Assembly: GCF_000149955.1 (NCBI RefSeq)
Contig: NC_031000.1
Location: 2,143,178 to 2,207,177 of the forward strand
DNA from: Fusarium oxysporum f. sp. lycopersici 4287
Lineage: Eukaryota > Ascomycota > Sordariomycetes > Hypocreales > Nectriaceae
Direction: 5' to 3'
DNA length: 64,000 bases
Within the stretch, counting starts at the first letter, position 1. Each line of letters starts with the position of its first letter. Positions 1-10,701 of the stretch are shown in pieces. The translations under genes were made by a program, and so were the position numbers. The notes beneath the pieces were generated by a model. The model worked only from the letters and a program-made list of their open reading frames with translations, searched no databases and was not told where the DNA came from.

Positions 1-376
1 CGATAGACTGTATCCAAGCATACCAGCCTGAGTATAGACAGGAACCTAGCCTCGCGTGAGTCAAAACTAGATTCATGGTTGCGACCATATATGGGCCTGG
101 TTGAAACCAGATCTTGCTTACTAGTTAACGCGGCTAAGGTAGGAATGCAGAGACAGCTGAATCCCACAACCACAGTATTGAGGGAGGGGCCTGCATGAGG
201 TCTGGCGTCGATATCGGGAACGTAGCCTTCGCAGGAACGCAAACATTGCATTCAGATGGAGCAGTAAATAAATCTCAGGAAGGAAGAAAAGACGGCCAAG
301 CTTGAATCAGGAAATCGTACAAGTCGGACGGAATATCCTGTGCCAAAGATAAGAACCATATCAGCTTATGTCTAGG

Positions 377-1130
377 CTATCTGGAGGGCAGATACTGCGG
401 GGGAACACCACTTACATCAGACATAAGGTAGTCAGGGCAAAGGTCTGCTAGCCCCGGTCCAAAGATGTCGTGCACGGCGGATACTGGGATCTGCATCTCG
501 GACTGGTCCTGCATTCTTTGTTGTGTCTTTTGATTAGAAATGGTTAAGTTTTCTCGTTCTGGGAAACTGTGCACAGGACGAGGGACGTCAGACGCAAGGA
601 CAGCACGCGCAACGACCTCCCTGGCGTAAGCGACGACTTTCCTTGGAAACTGGGTGCCTAGCCCAGAGCCGCTTGCGAACTCGAGGTAGCCAAAGTGGCC
701 TACGACACCATCCATGAGGACAATATCGGAGTTGGTTGTAGGCAGAAGCGGGCTCTGGACAACATGTAGGAAGAGGTTAATGAGGCCAACAAGAGGGAAG
801 CAAATGGCGAGCCTGAGCGATGGTTGGGCTTAGCATTTGTTACAAGCGGGCGCTCTCGACCCAGAGTGGGATATGGAAAGGTGGGAAGAAACATACCATA
901 CGGGCATCGCAGCCGTAACCGTGATGCCTTGGATGGACATGAGGATATTGCGAGCGGCCTCGCTGACAATAGCGGCGCTTACTGGAGGCTGGGCGTCCAG
1001 GACTGAGTCCTGGCTGACCCGGTGTCAAGGGAAGGTGAAAAGCCGGTGCATAAGAATAAGATCGCTACTGTACACGCACGAGGCGAAGATGACGGCATAC
1101 GGGATGTGTTTCGGGAGGGAGGCGGCTAGG
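377..1130 (-). pseudogene. Remnant of fungal transcription factor C-terminus
   Basis: The minus strand reads as the C-terminal part of a fungal-specific transcription factor. A helix-rich stretch with an FASCVYSSDLILMHRLF-like segment is followed by an AARNILMSIQ-like segment, a hydrophobic PLVGLINLFLHVV helix, and the typical end of the domain (LMDGVVGHFGYLEFASGSG). The frame carries at least two stops: a TGA just upstream of the AARNIL segment and a TAA before the PLVGL helix. There is no N-terminal zinc cluster or start nearby. I read it as a decayed gene end. The family call rests on resemblance to the middle/C-terminal homology region of Zn2Cys6 factors and is moderately sure. Confidence 0.5.
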
Positions 1131-1366
1131 CAGTGCGGAGTGGAGCAGACCGGAGGTATGTCAGCTAGCACCGCTTGCAATGGCGGAGGCGCCGAAGAGA
1201 CGCCGCATCATTTGTTCTGGCTTCGCCATCCGGCTTTCCGGGCTAGCCATGACTCTTGACGAATCTTAAGTCGGTAACGAGCTGCATTAGTATATATATA
1301 TATCACCCAAGCCTTTGCGGGAACCATCTCTCACAGTCTCTACCCATCTCCCTTCCTCAGCTTAAC

Positions 1367-2108
1367 ATGAATTCTGGAGGTTCGTCCTTGCCCCAGGGCC
1401 GGTATCAAACCGGCATTCAAGTTCCAAACGATGGTCCCTTTACGCCTACTATCGAGCTCATGCTGCAACATCAATCCGTTCGTTCCTTTCTCCCCGACCA
1501 GCTCCTTGATGGCACCTTGGAAACATTAGTAGCAGCGGGGCAAAGCGCATCAACCTCTTCCATGCTACAAAACTGGAGCGTCGTTGCCGTGGCGATCTAA
1601 AGGACAAGGACGACGTTGCCATGCTCTGCGGCGACTAAGACTTCATCTGCCAAGCTCCTCTGTTCCTCGTCTTTTGCCTCGACTTGCACCGTATGAGCCA
1701 CCTATGCGAACAATACGGGCAGTCGGGCGTGTCACTCGACAACATGGACCTCTTCATGGAGAGTACGCTAGACGCGGCGACTACAGCACAGAAGGCGGCC
1801 CTTGCTGCCGAGTCTCTGGGGCTTGGCTTGTGTTACATCGGCGCTGCCCGGAACAACGCTCTCCAATTGACTGTGTCACTACACTGCCAGGCCGCAGCGT
1901 CCCCCTATTCGGACTTGCGATTGGAAAGCCCGAGCCGGCTTCCAAACTGCCTGCTGTCAAGCCGCGCTTGCCTATGGAGGAAGTGCTCCATCGAGAGTAC
2001 TGGAATGATGACAAGCAGGACCAACTTGTCGCTTCGTATGACAAGGTCTGGGCGATTCCTACGTTAATCATTAGAAGTTTGGTCGGAAGACATGGAGTTC
2101 TCACATGA
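1367..2108 (+). pseudogene. Broken nitroreductase-family gene
   Basis: An ATG at 1367 opens a protein whose first 75 residues match the start of NfsA/FRP-type FMN nitroreductases (ELMLQHQSVRSFLPD...LVAAGQSASTSS). The family's next parts are in other frames. The ICQAPLFLVFCLDLHR...AALAAESLGLGLCYIGAARN block is in frame 1 after an in-frame TAA near 1630. The C-terminal FGLAIGKPEPASKLPAVKPRLP block is in frame 3. At least two frameshifts and one stop therefore separate the pieces. Intact relatives are flavin-dependent NAD(P)H oxidoreductases of about 250 residues. No intron model I tried rejoins the frames, so I call it a pseudogene. Confidence 0.7.
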
Positions 2109-2327
2109 GTCGTTACGCATCCAAGACGGATCTGGACGGTCGCGAGTTTTTCCTTCCTTTTTTTAACTTAGGAAGAGACTTTTTAGCAATATATATTTCT
2201 TGTTATTCATCTTACTTCATTCCTTGTTAAGCGTTCCCCAGCTTACTATATAGATCCCTCTTACTGGACTTGGACACAACAGTGGAAGCGAATGAGTTTC
2301 GGATCAACTGAATATTGTAATAGTAAG

Positions 2328-4012
2328 TCATACATGAATCATCTTTCCTGCATTGTTTGACAACAGGCGTTCAGACTCCGGGACATAGGGATGTGCCCAA
2401 AAGTTTTCCAGGGCATTCAGCATACGCCGATATTCTTGCAATGAGGACACCGCAAGCCTGGTCTCAAAATCATGTCTGATGACTTGGACATGTTCAGTAC
2501 CAGAAACGCAAAAACCGAAAATGAAAACAGGCCAGCAGCCAAGGTAACACCGATACCATTCTGGCTCAAGACTCGCTTCACACAGCAATGCAATGGCTTG
2601 CTGAATTATGCTCGGGGCCTCCTGGCCAAGGAAGATGTCCGAGGTGCCATCTTGCTTAGAAAGGAAAGGGTTGATGGGAATGAGTGTGGCAACGAGAATA
2701 CAAAGCCGATAGGCGTAAGCCACCGAAGGCTGGGCACTGTAGAAGTCGAGATTCGTATTGAATGGGGAGCCATTCGTAGGCTCGTTCTCGCAAGCCGCTT
2801 TGTAAAAGTTGAGCTCAGTTTCCAAACCCGCCAGAGTCTTTTCACTTTGACAGCCTGGTTCACGGGCGTACTGCACCATGCAAAGAATCATCTTGTAAAA
2901 AGACGTCGGGAATCCAAGTACGAGGCTTGAATAAGTCCCGGCATCGTTGGCATGCTTCAGCAGTCGCTCGGCCATAGACCAGAACTCTGTGTCGACTAGG
3001 AAGCCGCGATTCGCGTTTGGATGCCACACTGCGACACGGAAGATGTGAAATAAGGTGCTATCGAGAGCATGCAGATCCAATAATGTTGTCGGTCGGTCGT
3101 CGAGGTTGTTTGGCGCGTTGTAGTTAATTCTACGCTTGAGCATGTGAACAACGGCTCCCAGGTGAGATAATGTCGAGTCTTGATCTGGTGACAAAACCTA
3201 TTTTGGTTTGGAGAAGGGTTATTATCTTTTCAACTTTTGCTTGAGAGGAATGCAAGTCGAGGACAGGTGGTATTGCTTACTCCATACACGATAAGACACA
3301 TGACTGCCATGACAAGTCCGTCACTAATTTGCAGTCCCTTCTCATGAACTCGACGTACTGATTTTTGGACTTCTTTCACGGCTCGATGATAGAACTCGAG
3401 CGCCGCTGGGAGCGACTGGGTGTTGCTAGACTGGTGCAGATGCGCAGCACTGCATGCCAGAATAGAATACTTGAGATCTTCATGTTCTAGCATGGATTTT
3501 CTGAGAGCTTCTGGGCAGCTCCGGCTCGGGGTATCTTGCATCCAAGTGAGCGTTATAAGTGGCAGGAACTCGGTGAAGAAGTAGCCGTGCAGTATCAGCT
3601 CCCCTTCTCCCTTTACATGCAAGGCACTGCATGTCCCTATCCGAGTTTGAGGTTCTGTTAATGTCACGGCGACATTGTCGTCCTGATCTTGGGGGGGATA
3701 GGCTAGGCTTCGTCGTGTATTTCGTTTAAAAACGCCGAGGCGTTTGCCGTACCTCTTATCGTGGAGCTCATCTTTCGAAGGCCTGACGCAAACGTGAGAC
3801 CCGGCCAGGCAACGACGACAGCGGGGCGCTCCTCCGTCACACTTCTTGCGCTGTCTCCTGCCTGATCAAGCCCCATTGGGTTCAGCCTTTGTAACCCTGA
3901 GGAGTTTACTGGATTGACACCTGATAAGAGGGAATTCACATGTCAGGCAACCATCCTTGGTCCTGAGGCTGGGTTCTGGCCGTGGTCTGATCTCGGGATT
4001 TCCAGTAGTCAT
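2328..4012 (-). CDS. Zn2Cys6 fungal transcription factor, three exons
   Basis: The spliced model is 4012-3940, 3861-3281 and 3197-2328, giving 507 aa. Intron 1 (3939-3862, 78 bp) splits the DNA-binding domain. Splicing it out creates a textbook binuclear cluster with spacing C-x2-C-x6-C-x6-C-x2-C-x6-C near residues 24-50, rich in basic residues, so the splice is well supported. Intron 2 (3280-3198, 83 bp) is phase 0 and rejoins the frame. The rest resembles the Fungal_trans_2 type (HEDLKYSILACSAAHLH, then a C-terminal EYRRMLNALENFW stretch). The start at 4012 is the first ATG before the cluster; a TTG-initiated extension to 4066 is less likely. The product should be a nuclear regulator; its targets are unknown. 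A MULE lies 279 bp upstream of the start codon. Confidence 0.8.
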
Positions 4013-4290
4013 TGCGGTGAATAACTGCGTTGACAGATTATTGGAGAAGGGGTGTAGGATGGACAACGCTTTGCTGTCTCTCTAATCAACTCAAAAATGC
4101 ATTAGTAAAGTGGAGGTGTCGCACTGAGCGAGCTTAAAGGGTTGAAGTGAAAATGATATGATATATGATATAATGTTCTACTACGCCTGTGATTAGAGAG
4201 GTAGACAGTGAATATGATGAGCAACAGCAGTTGTGTTGATTGATGTCTAAAGTGCGGGGTACTCCATCCAACGGATTTTACTTGAAGCAC
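4013..4290 (-). promoter_or_regulatory. Upstream region of the Zn2Cys6 gene, bounded by the MULE
   Basis: This is the 278 bp between the regulator start codon and the first base of the MULE inverted repeat. It is AT-rich around 4146-4180 (GATATGATATATGATATAATG), which could hold a TATA element. The MULE insertion limits the native promoter to this piece plus whatever the transposon end supplies. No operator can be named. Confidence 0.3.
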
Positions 4291-4394
4291 ACGGGGCCCC
4301 ATAGGGACACGCCTAGGCGCCTCTCCACTTCTGCACGCGTAGGCGTGCGGATTATGTCAGCCCCCAATTTGGCACAACTCCACAACTGCATTTC
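4291..4394 (+). repeat. Left TIR of the MULE
   Basis: This 104-bp arm is the exact reverse complement of 7078-7181. It contains nested palindromes (GGGGCCCC, CGCCTAGGCG, and CACGCGTAGGCGTG around ACGCGT) that could form hairpins or bind transposase. Confidence 0.9.
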
Positions 4395-4456
4395 GAGTTT
4401 TGAGGCTGGCGGGTTTCAGAATCCCGAGATTCAGAACTGCAATGAATTCCTAATTA

Positions 4457-7015
4457 TCAAGCTGAATACAATTCCTGCTGCTCTTTTCCATCATTCTCAG
4501 CCGCCTCCAAGATGTCGCGCATGCCTCTTCTGCTAGAAAATGGATTACTTTCCATTGCTGCCGCTACCTGAGCCTCCACCCGATCATCTTCTGCTTTACT
4601 CCAATCCAGGTACGCCATCATCTCTTCCTTACTCCAATCTCTAGATCCGGTGGGTGTCGTACAGAGTTTGCCCATCTGCTTCCAGTCAAGACACCACTGG
4701 TAGCTTGCTTTGTCATACCGCAAAGGTAGACCTAACGCCCTCCGATACTGCTGGTTAGTTTTGACGCTACCACGAGGCTGCGCCTTATACCAAGCATCTC
4801 GAGCAGCAACATATCTCCGATAGATGGCTTGTGGGTCATCATATCTTAGTGTCGGCGCCACTGATGCTGTTGAAGATGATGCTACTGGCGACTTCCCTCC
4901 CTGTGTCGATGGTTTTGCTGATGACACTGCCGATGATGCTGCTGTCTCTATACTAACTACAATGCAGCTAGTATCATCCCTGCCAGACCCAGCATGTCCG
5001 GATAATCCCGATGATGGGTCTTCCAGTGGTTGTCCTTCCTGCAAAGATGATACAGATGCAGATACTGCTGCTGCTGGTCGTGCTTCCCCGGATAATGCTG
5101 GCGAGAGTGCCACTGGCATTGCTTCTACCTGTGCTGACGATGATGACAAATACAAAATCCCCTCGTACCGTTGAGGGCATGCCTTTGACGTCATCTTGTG
5201 TCCTAATTTGTGGCATCTACTGCATGTAGGTCGTGCTTTTGGCTGCGCTGCTGCCTGAACTGCCTCGAATGCACTTGGTTCTCTCTGAGTGCTCGATTGC
5301 GATTTACTTGTGGTAGAATCGGCAGCTATTCGATAAGATCGGTGTCGAGGCTCCAATAGCACCTGATGAACACCATGGCGACTCAAATGCCAATGCGGGT
5401 GAAGATGCTCCAAGCGAAGGGTTTGGCCTTGCTCTTGTAGAGCCTTGAGAATATGGGCGCAAGGGAGGCCGTGGGATCGAGAGAATGTACCGGTACAACT
5501 AGGCAGGTCTTCTTTCATAAGCCGCTTCCGCTGTTCTTCAACTTTGCGTAAAGCCTCGTGAGATATCCAGCCACGTATGGCACTATATAGTGATCCAGAG
5601 AGCTCAATTGGTATTCGCATTTGCTGCCTGACTTGGTTGGAGCGCAGCTCAGATAATTGATTAAGAAGCGCATGTTTCATAGCTCTCCACGCCTCGAAGA
5701 GATCTAGCGTAGATTTCTTGAGGTGGCTCTTAAGGAGCCCATGGATACCCTCAACCCGTGAGGTGACCACATTACCAAAGTGAGGGTGCTAGTCGACCCA
5801 GGCCTTAACAAGCTTTTTCTTGTACGGATCGAGCCAGTTGGACTTGATGTAGCCAACCTCTTCGAGCTATTGAGGCAGATAGCGCTTTTCAAGCTCTTGT
5901 ACGCGCTGGTCAAATGCCTGTTCATCTGACGACCTCATAATCGAATGCCAGTGATTGAAAAAGTCATTCCAGTCGCTCAGACCTTGCTGATAGGCCTCAG
6001 ACCCTTGCTTATGGTGTACGAATGTTGGCTGGCAATAGCGGAGGACCGCCTTATTCGCATGCCACAGGCATAGCAAAGAGATCGAAGACGGAAAGCAGCT
6101 CTCTACAGCGTTCATACAGGCCTTATCACGGTCAGTCAGAATAACAGATGGAAACCTTGTGTTGCAGAGTTCATACAGCGACCTGAGCCGGTCCAAGGCC
6201 CATATGAAGTCCTGCTCAGCCTCGCCATTAAGGAATGCGAAGGCGATACAGAAGGATCGCTGACAGGCATCAACACCAATCATATCAAGCAGCGGCATTC
6301 CGTATTTGTTCGTTTTGTATGTGCAGTCCAAGAAAAGTAGATCTGGGTAAGCCTTCAAGTATGCCAATGACTCCGGATGGGCGAACAACACCGCCGTGAT
6401 TCGGTTATCTGAGTCAAGCTGCATCCGGTTCCAGAACCCTTCCTTGTCTAGCTGGTTAGCAAAAGCATGTATAGTGCTCTGACCCTCACAGAGCTCTCGT
6501 TTGCTATCTGCGATGCGGTTGTAGATATCTTGCTGGGTTGCAATGGTATTCGAGTTCTGGCGAATATAAGTCCTGATATCTTTTGGCGCTACACCAGCGT
6601 TCGTAAGGCGGCTGATTGTTGACCTATCCACATCCGAGAGCTGCCGATGGACTGGGTGCGCCGATTTGTGCCAACTTGGTTCATGGTTGTGTGAAGAAAA
6701 TTGTGGATCCGGACGATGCCTTAAAGACCAAGTCGTCTTATCTAGGGATTCCTTCGCGATGATAGAGAACCGGCAGTTGGTTCCTCGCGTAGTAGTCTTG
6801 CGCTGGCGGTCCCTTGAGGCGCTTGGTGGCCGACACCATCGATCACATGCGTATGTGATAATCTGCCTGCCGCTGGTTGATCGCGACGATCTCCCAGTTA
6901 CGAACGCGTATCCTCTTGGTGCTGCCCATTCATTGATAGCTGTGAGTAGAGCCTCTCGCGAGTCGTACGTGCCCTCTGGCGGAAGCACATCATCAGGAAA
7001 TGCCGTCTGCGCCAT
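4457..7015 (-). pseudogene. MULE/FAR1-like transposase with two amber codons
   Basis: One frame runs from an ATG at 7015 to the stop at 4457, about 850 codons, broken only by TAG at 5869-5867 and TAG at 5791-5789. The N-terminus looks like a FAR1-type WRKY-GCM1 DNA-binding domain. The middle has the MULE DDE core (LLFLDCTYKTNKYGMPLLDMIGVD, then VILTDRDKACMNAV and the conserved CLWHANKAV). The C-terminal part has a SWIM-like zinc finger (SHGLPCAHIL) and a CCHC knuckle (CSRCHKLGH...C). Both stops fit CAG-to-TAG changes, that is CpA to TpA, the pattern of RIP. Without these codons the protein would be complete. A split two-protein transposase is possible but unlikely, because both stops interrupt one continuous homology. 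Confidence 0.85.
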
Positions 7016-7077
7016 AACGGCAACCCCTGAAACCTACGGTTGTGGTTAGCAATGGCAGCAATAGCCGCAGCCCCTGA

Positions 7078-7181
7078 GAAATGCAGTTGTGGAGTTGTGC
7101 CAAATTGGGGGCTGACATAATCCGCACGCCTACGCGTGCAGAAGTGGAGAGGCGCCTAGGCGTGTCCCTATGGGGCCCCGT
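7078..7181 (-). repeat. Right TIR of the MULE
   Basis: This is the exact reverse complement of 4291-4394. The match stops at G7078 on the inner side and T7181 on the outer side. Confidence 0.9.
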
Positions 7182-7684
7182 CCGCTAGGTGTGACTTTGC
7201 CACTAGATCATCAAGAACAAGCCAATCATTAGCATTCCCACTCAAGGGCGACTATGTCACGTAGGTTATCTCGCTTTGCATAGCCATGCGCTAGTCCGGC
7301 GGGGCAGGTAGGGTGATTCGACCAGTCATTAGCATTTCCGACTCAAGGTGGGAAAACATGGGGAAATACATATTACGCATTCTTGATGAGTAATTGAGTA
7401 TCAATTCCCTTGCAAAGGGAACCGAGGGGAAGGTTCTGAAAGCAACTTCGGAATGAAAGTTGGATGTAGTAATTCGAGCGACGTTGTAGTCTAGATGTGA
7501 GATGTGGCCGATTCGTAATCCATGAGGCCCAAAGTCGGGCATGTATGTCAATCTGCGCTAGACACTACATCGAAATCGCGTAAAGTCGGTGTCTTTCCCA
7601 CTGCCTAGATACTTGCACGATAGATGCGTTTCTCACAACCACGATAACAGCCTAGCGATTCAATCTCTTCACAAGTGCGCCAAG
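7182..7684. other. Intergenic, no gene seen
   Basis: No supportable gene was found. Two similar segments, TCATTAGCATTCCCACTCAAGG (about 7224) and TCATTAGCATTTCCGACTCAAGG (about 7325), lie roughly 100 bp apart and may be an old local duplication. An 86-codon minus-strand reading frame (7291-7551) shows no recognisable domain. Confidence 0.4.
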
Positions 7685-8070
7685 ATGGAAATTCGTGAGC
7701 AAGACCAGTACGATACCCTCAATGGCTGGAGAGTTGTCGACGCCGCTGCAATTACGCAATTCGTGTATCCAGGCACCATCTACTCTTGGGGACGTTTATC
7801 TTCCTCACGGGTGTCAGTTCACTTGCCATCTGGCCATTTACCTCTAGTCTGGTTGTTCTCTGCATCTTTATCATCCTAAACGGTATCGGCCGCGGCTCCT
7901 TCTTCAGCCTCGTTTCACCAATTCTAGGTCAAGTGTTTAGACCACAAAACGTAGTCAGGAATGGCTCTGGCACTATCTATTGGAATTTAGATATAGCAGT
8001 CTTTCCACAAATGCCCCGAGCGCCTTATCTGAGCCGACTGTTTAACATCTTTCAGGAGGGAAAAGACATC
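7685..8070 (+). pseudogene. Collapsed MFS monocarboxylate-type transporter
   Basis: From an ATG at 7685 the frame gives an acidic start followed by a TM1-like segment (NGWRVVDAAAITQFVYPGTIYSWG), the usual opening of fungal MCT-like major facilitator proteins. After a frame change near 7790 it jumps to a late helix pair (TFIFLTGVSSLAIWPF ... CIFIILNGIGRGSFFSL) and the GQVFRPQNV loop, which sits about two thirds along in intact relatives. So about 200 residues are missing and the frame is shifted. The reading after about 8000 is degenerate. Confidence 0.55.
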
Positions 8071-8937
8071 CAACGAGAGCAAAATGCCGTCGGATGGCGT
8101 ATGAGCACTTACTCCTATGACATTTAGGCATGCCAGTGGCCCGGACAGAGGGATGTACTAGTTCCCGGAATCGTCTACGTAATGTAATCGAGGATGTCAC
8201 ATCGCCCGAGGACGGAAAGCACGCCGACATCGCTGTTAGTAACCGATTCATCCACTTGTGGCCAAGATAAACGCTGGTTTCTCTAAATATTCCCTGGAAG
8301 GAGGGGGGGGGGGGGGGGTGTGTCTCTTACGATATACTACTGCCGAGCTGTCCACACTGCAGTGGGGGGGGGTGGGTTCAAAAAGTATTCGCATACCCCC
8401 TTTATGGGGCACCGTAGTACTGCTTTTACATAGCCTCAAATAGTATCTTACAAAACATCTATGGGATAATACCAAACTGCGTTAATGCTAAATATTGATA
8501 GATCAAGGTTGTAATCTTAAAGCGGCTATATTACAATACCTTAATCCGGCTAGCCCAGACCCTTCTGTGCAGGGGGATGCTAATCCTTTTTGCCCCCCAC
8601 TGTACCAACTGGGGAGTGATATCAGCCAAATAAGCGCAAACGTTGCTTATTGGCTTCTGGTTAGAGCTAAAAAAGGGGACTCAGCCATAAGCCGCAATTG
8701 GTAATGGTTGGTCGAAATAAGAACACACCTGTCCCTGGTTTAGACAGGGCTCTTTCATGTTGAACCGTCAACCACCTAAACCTAGTACGAAGTATATAAT
8801 TATCCTCGGGCATGTGCCATAAAGACGTCCTTGTCACGACTACAGCCACCACTTAACTGTGATCGATATTCCAGCACTTACTCTTATCTCTTTGAATCTT
8901 GTCTCTTCGAGCGCAGACTAAAACGAAATCCTTCATC
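8071..8937. other. Intergenic with poly-G tracts
   Basis: No gene is supported here. Two G homopolymers stand out, 16 Gs at 8303-8318 and 9 Gs at 8364-8372. The last 100 bp or so before 8938 (CTCTTATCTC TTTGAATCTT GTCTC) are pyrimidine-rich, as is common upstream of fungal start codons, and probably hold the promoter and leader of the amidohydrolase. Confidence 0.4.
8303..8318 (+). repeat. G16 homopolymer
   Basis: An uninterrupted run of 16 G, with a 9-G run 46 bp downstream. The length is likely to vary between isolates or be misread in sequencing. Confidence 0.9.
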
Positions 8938-10663
8938 ATGGAACCACTGTCATCTGCTACCTGGGCCAATTCAGTAGCCTACTACAACGGTCGTGTTTAC
9001 ACCGTTAATGAAATGCAGGAATGGACAGAAGGCTTCATTGTCAACGAGACCGGGGTCTTCGAAGCCGTTGGCTCCAGCCAAGACATACTTGCCATTGCTG
9101 ACAAACGCAAGCTTGTTCGGTTTGACCTCCGGCAAAAGTTCATCATGCCAGGCATTCACGACGCTCATGCGCACATGTACTTTGCTGGTTTGGCTCAAAT
9201 GAGTGAGGCTACACTGGAGCTTGAACCAAGCGACGCCAAGATTGCGGAAAAGATTCACAAAGGCCATTGCATGTGTTCTCACACCGGAGAGAGGCACGAT
9301 TGGATTCTCGGCAATTCCTATCTCCCAATTCATTTCCCCGACAACGTTCCGGATCGTCGTTATCTCGATGAGACTTTCCCTGATCGACCGGTCCTGATCC
9401 GCGAACTCTCAGTACACAGCATGTTGCTTAACACGACGGCCTTAGAGCGGCTCAATATTAATGACGCTACACCAGACCCCCCGGGCGGTCGCTATGTACG
9501 TCGAGCTGATGGAACTTTGAGTGGCGAACTTTATGAGAGCGCCATGGAAAAAGTCTGGAATGCAGTTCCTTTCCCACCTATGTCTCACTACAAACGAGCG
9601 CTGAGCCACGCTGTGTCCATCTGCCACTCATACGGCATCACGTCTGCTCAAGAGGCCACTGCCAGCACCATGGAACTGCATGCCTTCAGAGAGCTTGAAG
9701 CAGAGAACCGTCTGGACTTTGATATCTACACACATATCGTCAGTGCACCTGGTTCTGCTGTAGGCGAATCTGAAGATAGCCTTGCTGCTCAGATCAGCAT
9801 CGCTGAAGGGTTTCGAACGAAGCATATCCATCCGCACTTTATCAAATTTATCCTGGATGGTGTACCTATGGCACCCAATTTCACTCATGCCCAGCTTGAT
9901 GCAGAGGGAAAAGTTGATCCGAACTTCTTGTTAGTTAAGCAGGATACTCTCTTAGAACGCATCAAGCTATATGACGCCAAGGGCTATACTTGTAAGGTCC
10001 ACGCTGCAGGTGAAGGAAGTGCTAGACTGGTTCTGGACATCCTGGAACAAGTCCGAGCGCTAAATCCGAATGGTCCGAGACATGAGGTAGCCCACTGCAA
10101 TTCTGTCCACGCAGGTGAGGAATTCTTGGAGCACAATTGCACACTATGGATATTGAAAGCTGACTGTCCTGTTTCCAGACGATGTGAAGCGATTTGCGCC
10201 ATTGAGGGTGACCGCCGAGATGTCTCCAGCAATTTTCCATTATGAAGATATGATCAAAGCAAATCCCAAGTTCTTCAACTGGGACTTTGTTGGAATGCAC
10301 AAGACCGGAGCCCTGACTACCATAGGTTCGGATTGGGTGGTAGTGCCCACGCCCAACGTGCTACCTTCAGTAGCTTGTCTCGCCGAGCCCATTGGTGCCG
10401 GGATTAAAACAGATGTAGATGACGGCCTGACAGACTTGCAAAGGGGAAGCCGAGTGATCATCCGCATGCTGACCCTTGGTGGTGCCGAAGCCGTTGACTC
10501 AAAGCGCTCAGCTGGTAGCATTGAGGTTGGCAAGAAGGCCAACTTCATTGCTCTGGATAGTGACCTTAGCGAAGGTGAGTTTGCTAATGCCACTTGCCTC
10601 CAGACATGGTTTGAAGGACGTATTGTATACACTGCAAGGAAGGATAGATCTGTGGCCTTGTAA
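8938..10663 (+). CDS. YtcJ-like amidohydrolase, two exons
   Basis: The model is 8938-10114 plus 10179-10663, 553 aa. The single intron (10115-10178, 64 bp) has GTGAGG, a GCTGAC branch site and CAG, and splicing it rejoins the frame exactly at NSVHADDVKRF. The protein matches amidohydrolase family 3 (YtcJ-like). It has the metal-binding H77-x-H79 (PGIHDAHAHM), a KFILDG strand, a His in CKVHAAGEG, the VAHCNSVH motif and the late GSDW aspartate. Such enzymes hydrolyse amide-type bonds with a bound metal; the substrate cannot be predicted. No secretion signal is visible, so it is probably cytosolic. The start at 8938 is the first ATG and precedes the conserved strand AYYNGRVYTVNE. It ends 38 bp before hAT element 1. 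Confidence 0.9.
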
Positions 10664-10701
10664 ATACAGCTTTAGTAGTTCGACGGTACCCTGTCTATAG
10701 G

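Larger units (their letters stand above)
4291..7181 (-). mobile_element. Mutator-like element (MULE) with 104-bp TIRs
   Basis: The element has perfect 104-bp terminal inverted repeats (4291-4394 and 7078-7181), beginning ACGGGGCCCCATAGGGACAC. By eye the two arms are identical over all 104 bases. It carries one transposase reading frame on the minus strand. I could not find the expected 8-11 bp target duplication: the flanks are TTGAAGCAC on the left and CCGCTAGGT on the right. Identical arms suggest a recent insertion or ongoing homogenisation. The fungal relatives I have in mind are Hop-type MULEs. Confidence 0.85.

Noticed and set aside
2472..2930. 152-codon plus-strand frame
   Set aside because: It is antisense to the spliced Zn2Cys6 gene, which has strong domain evidence.
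4824..5174. Acidic 116-codon plus-strand frame over the MULE
   Set aside because: It is a shadow of the serine/alanine-rich C-terminal part of the transposase.
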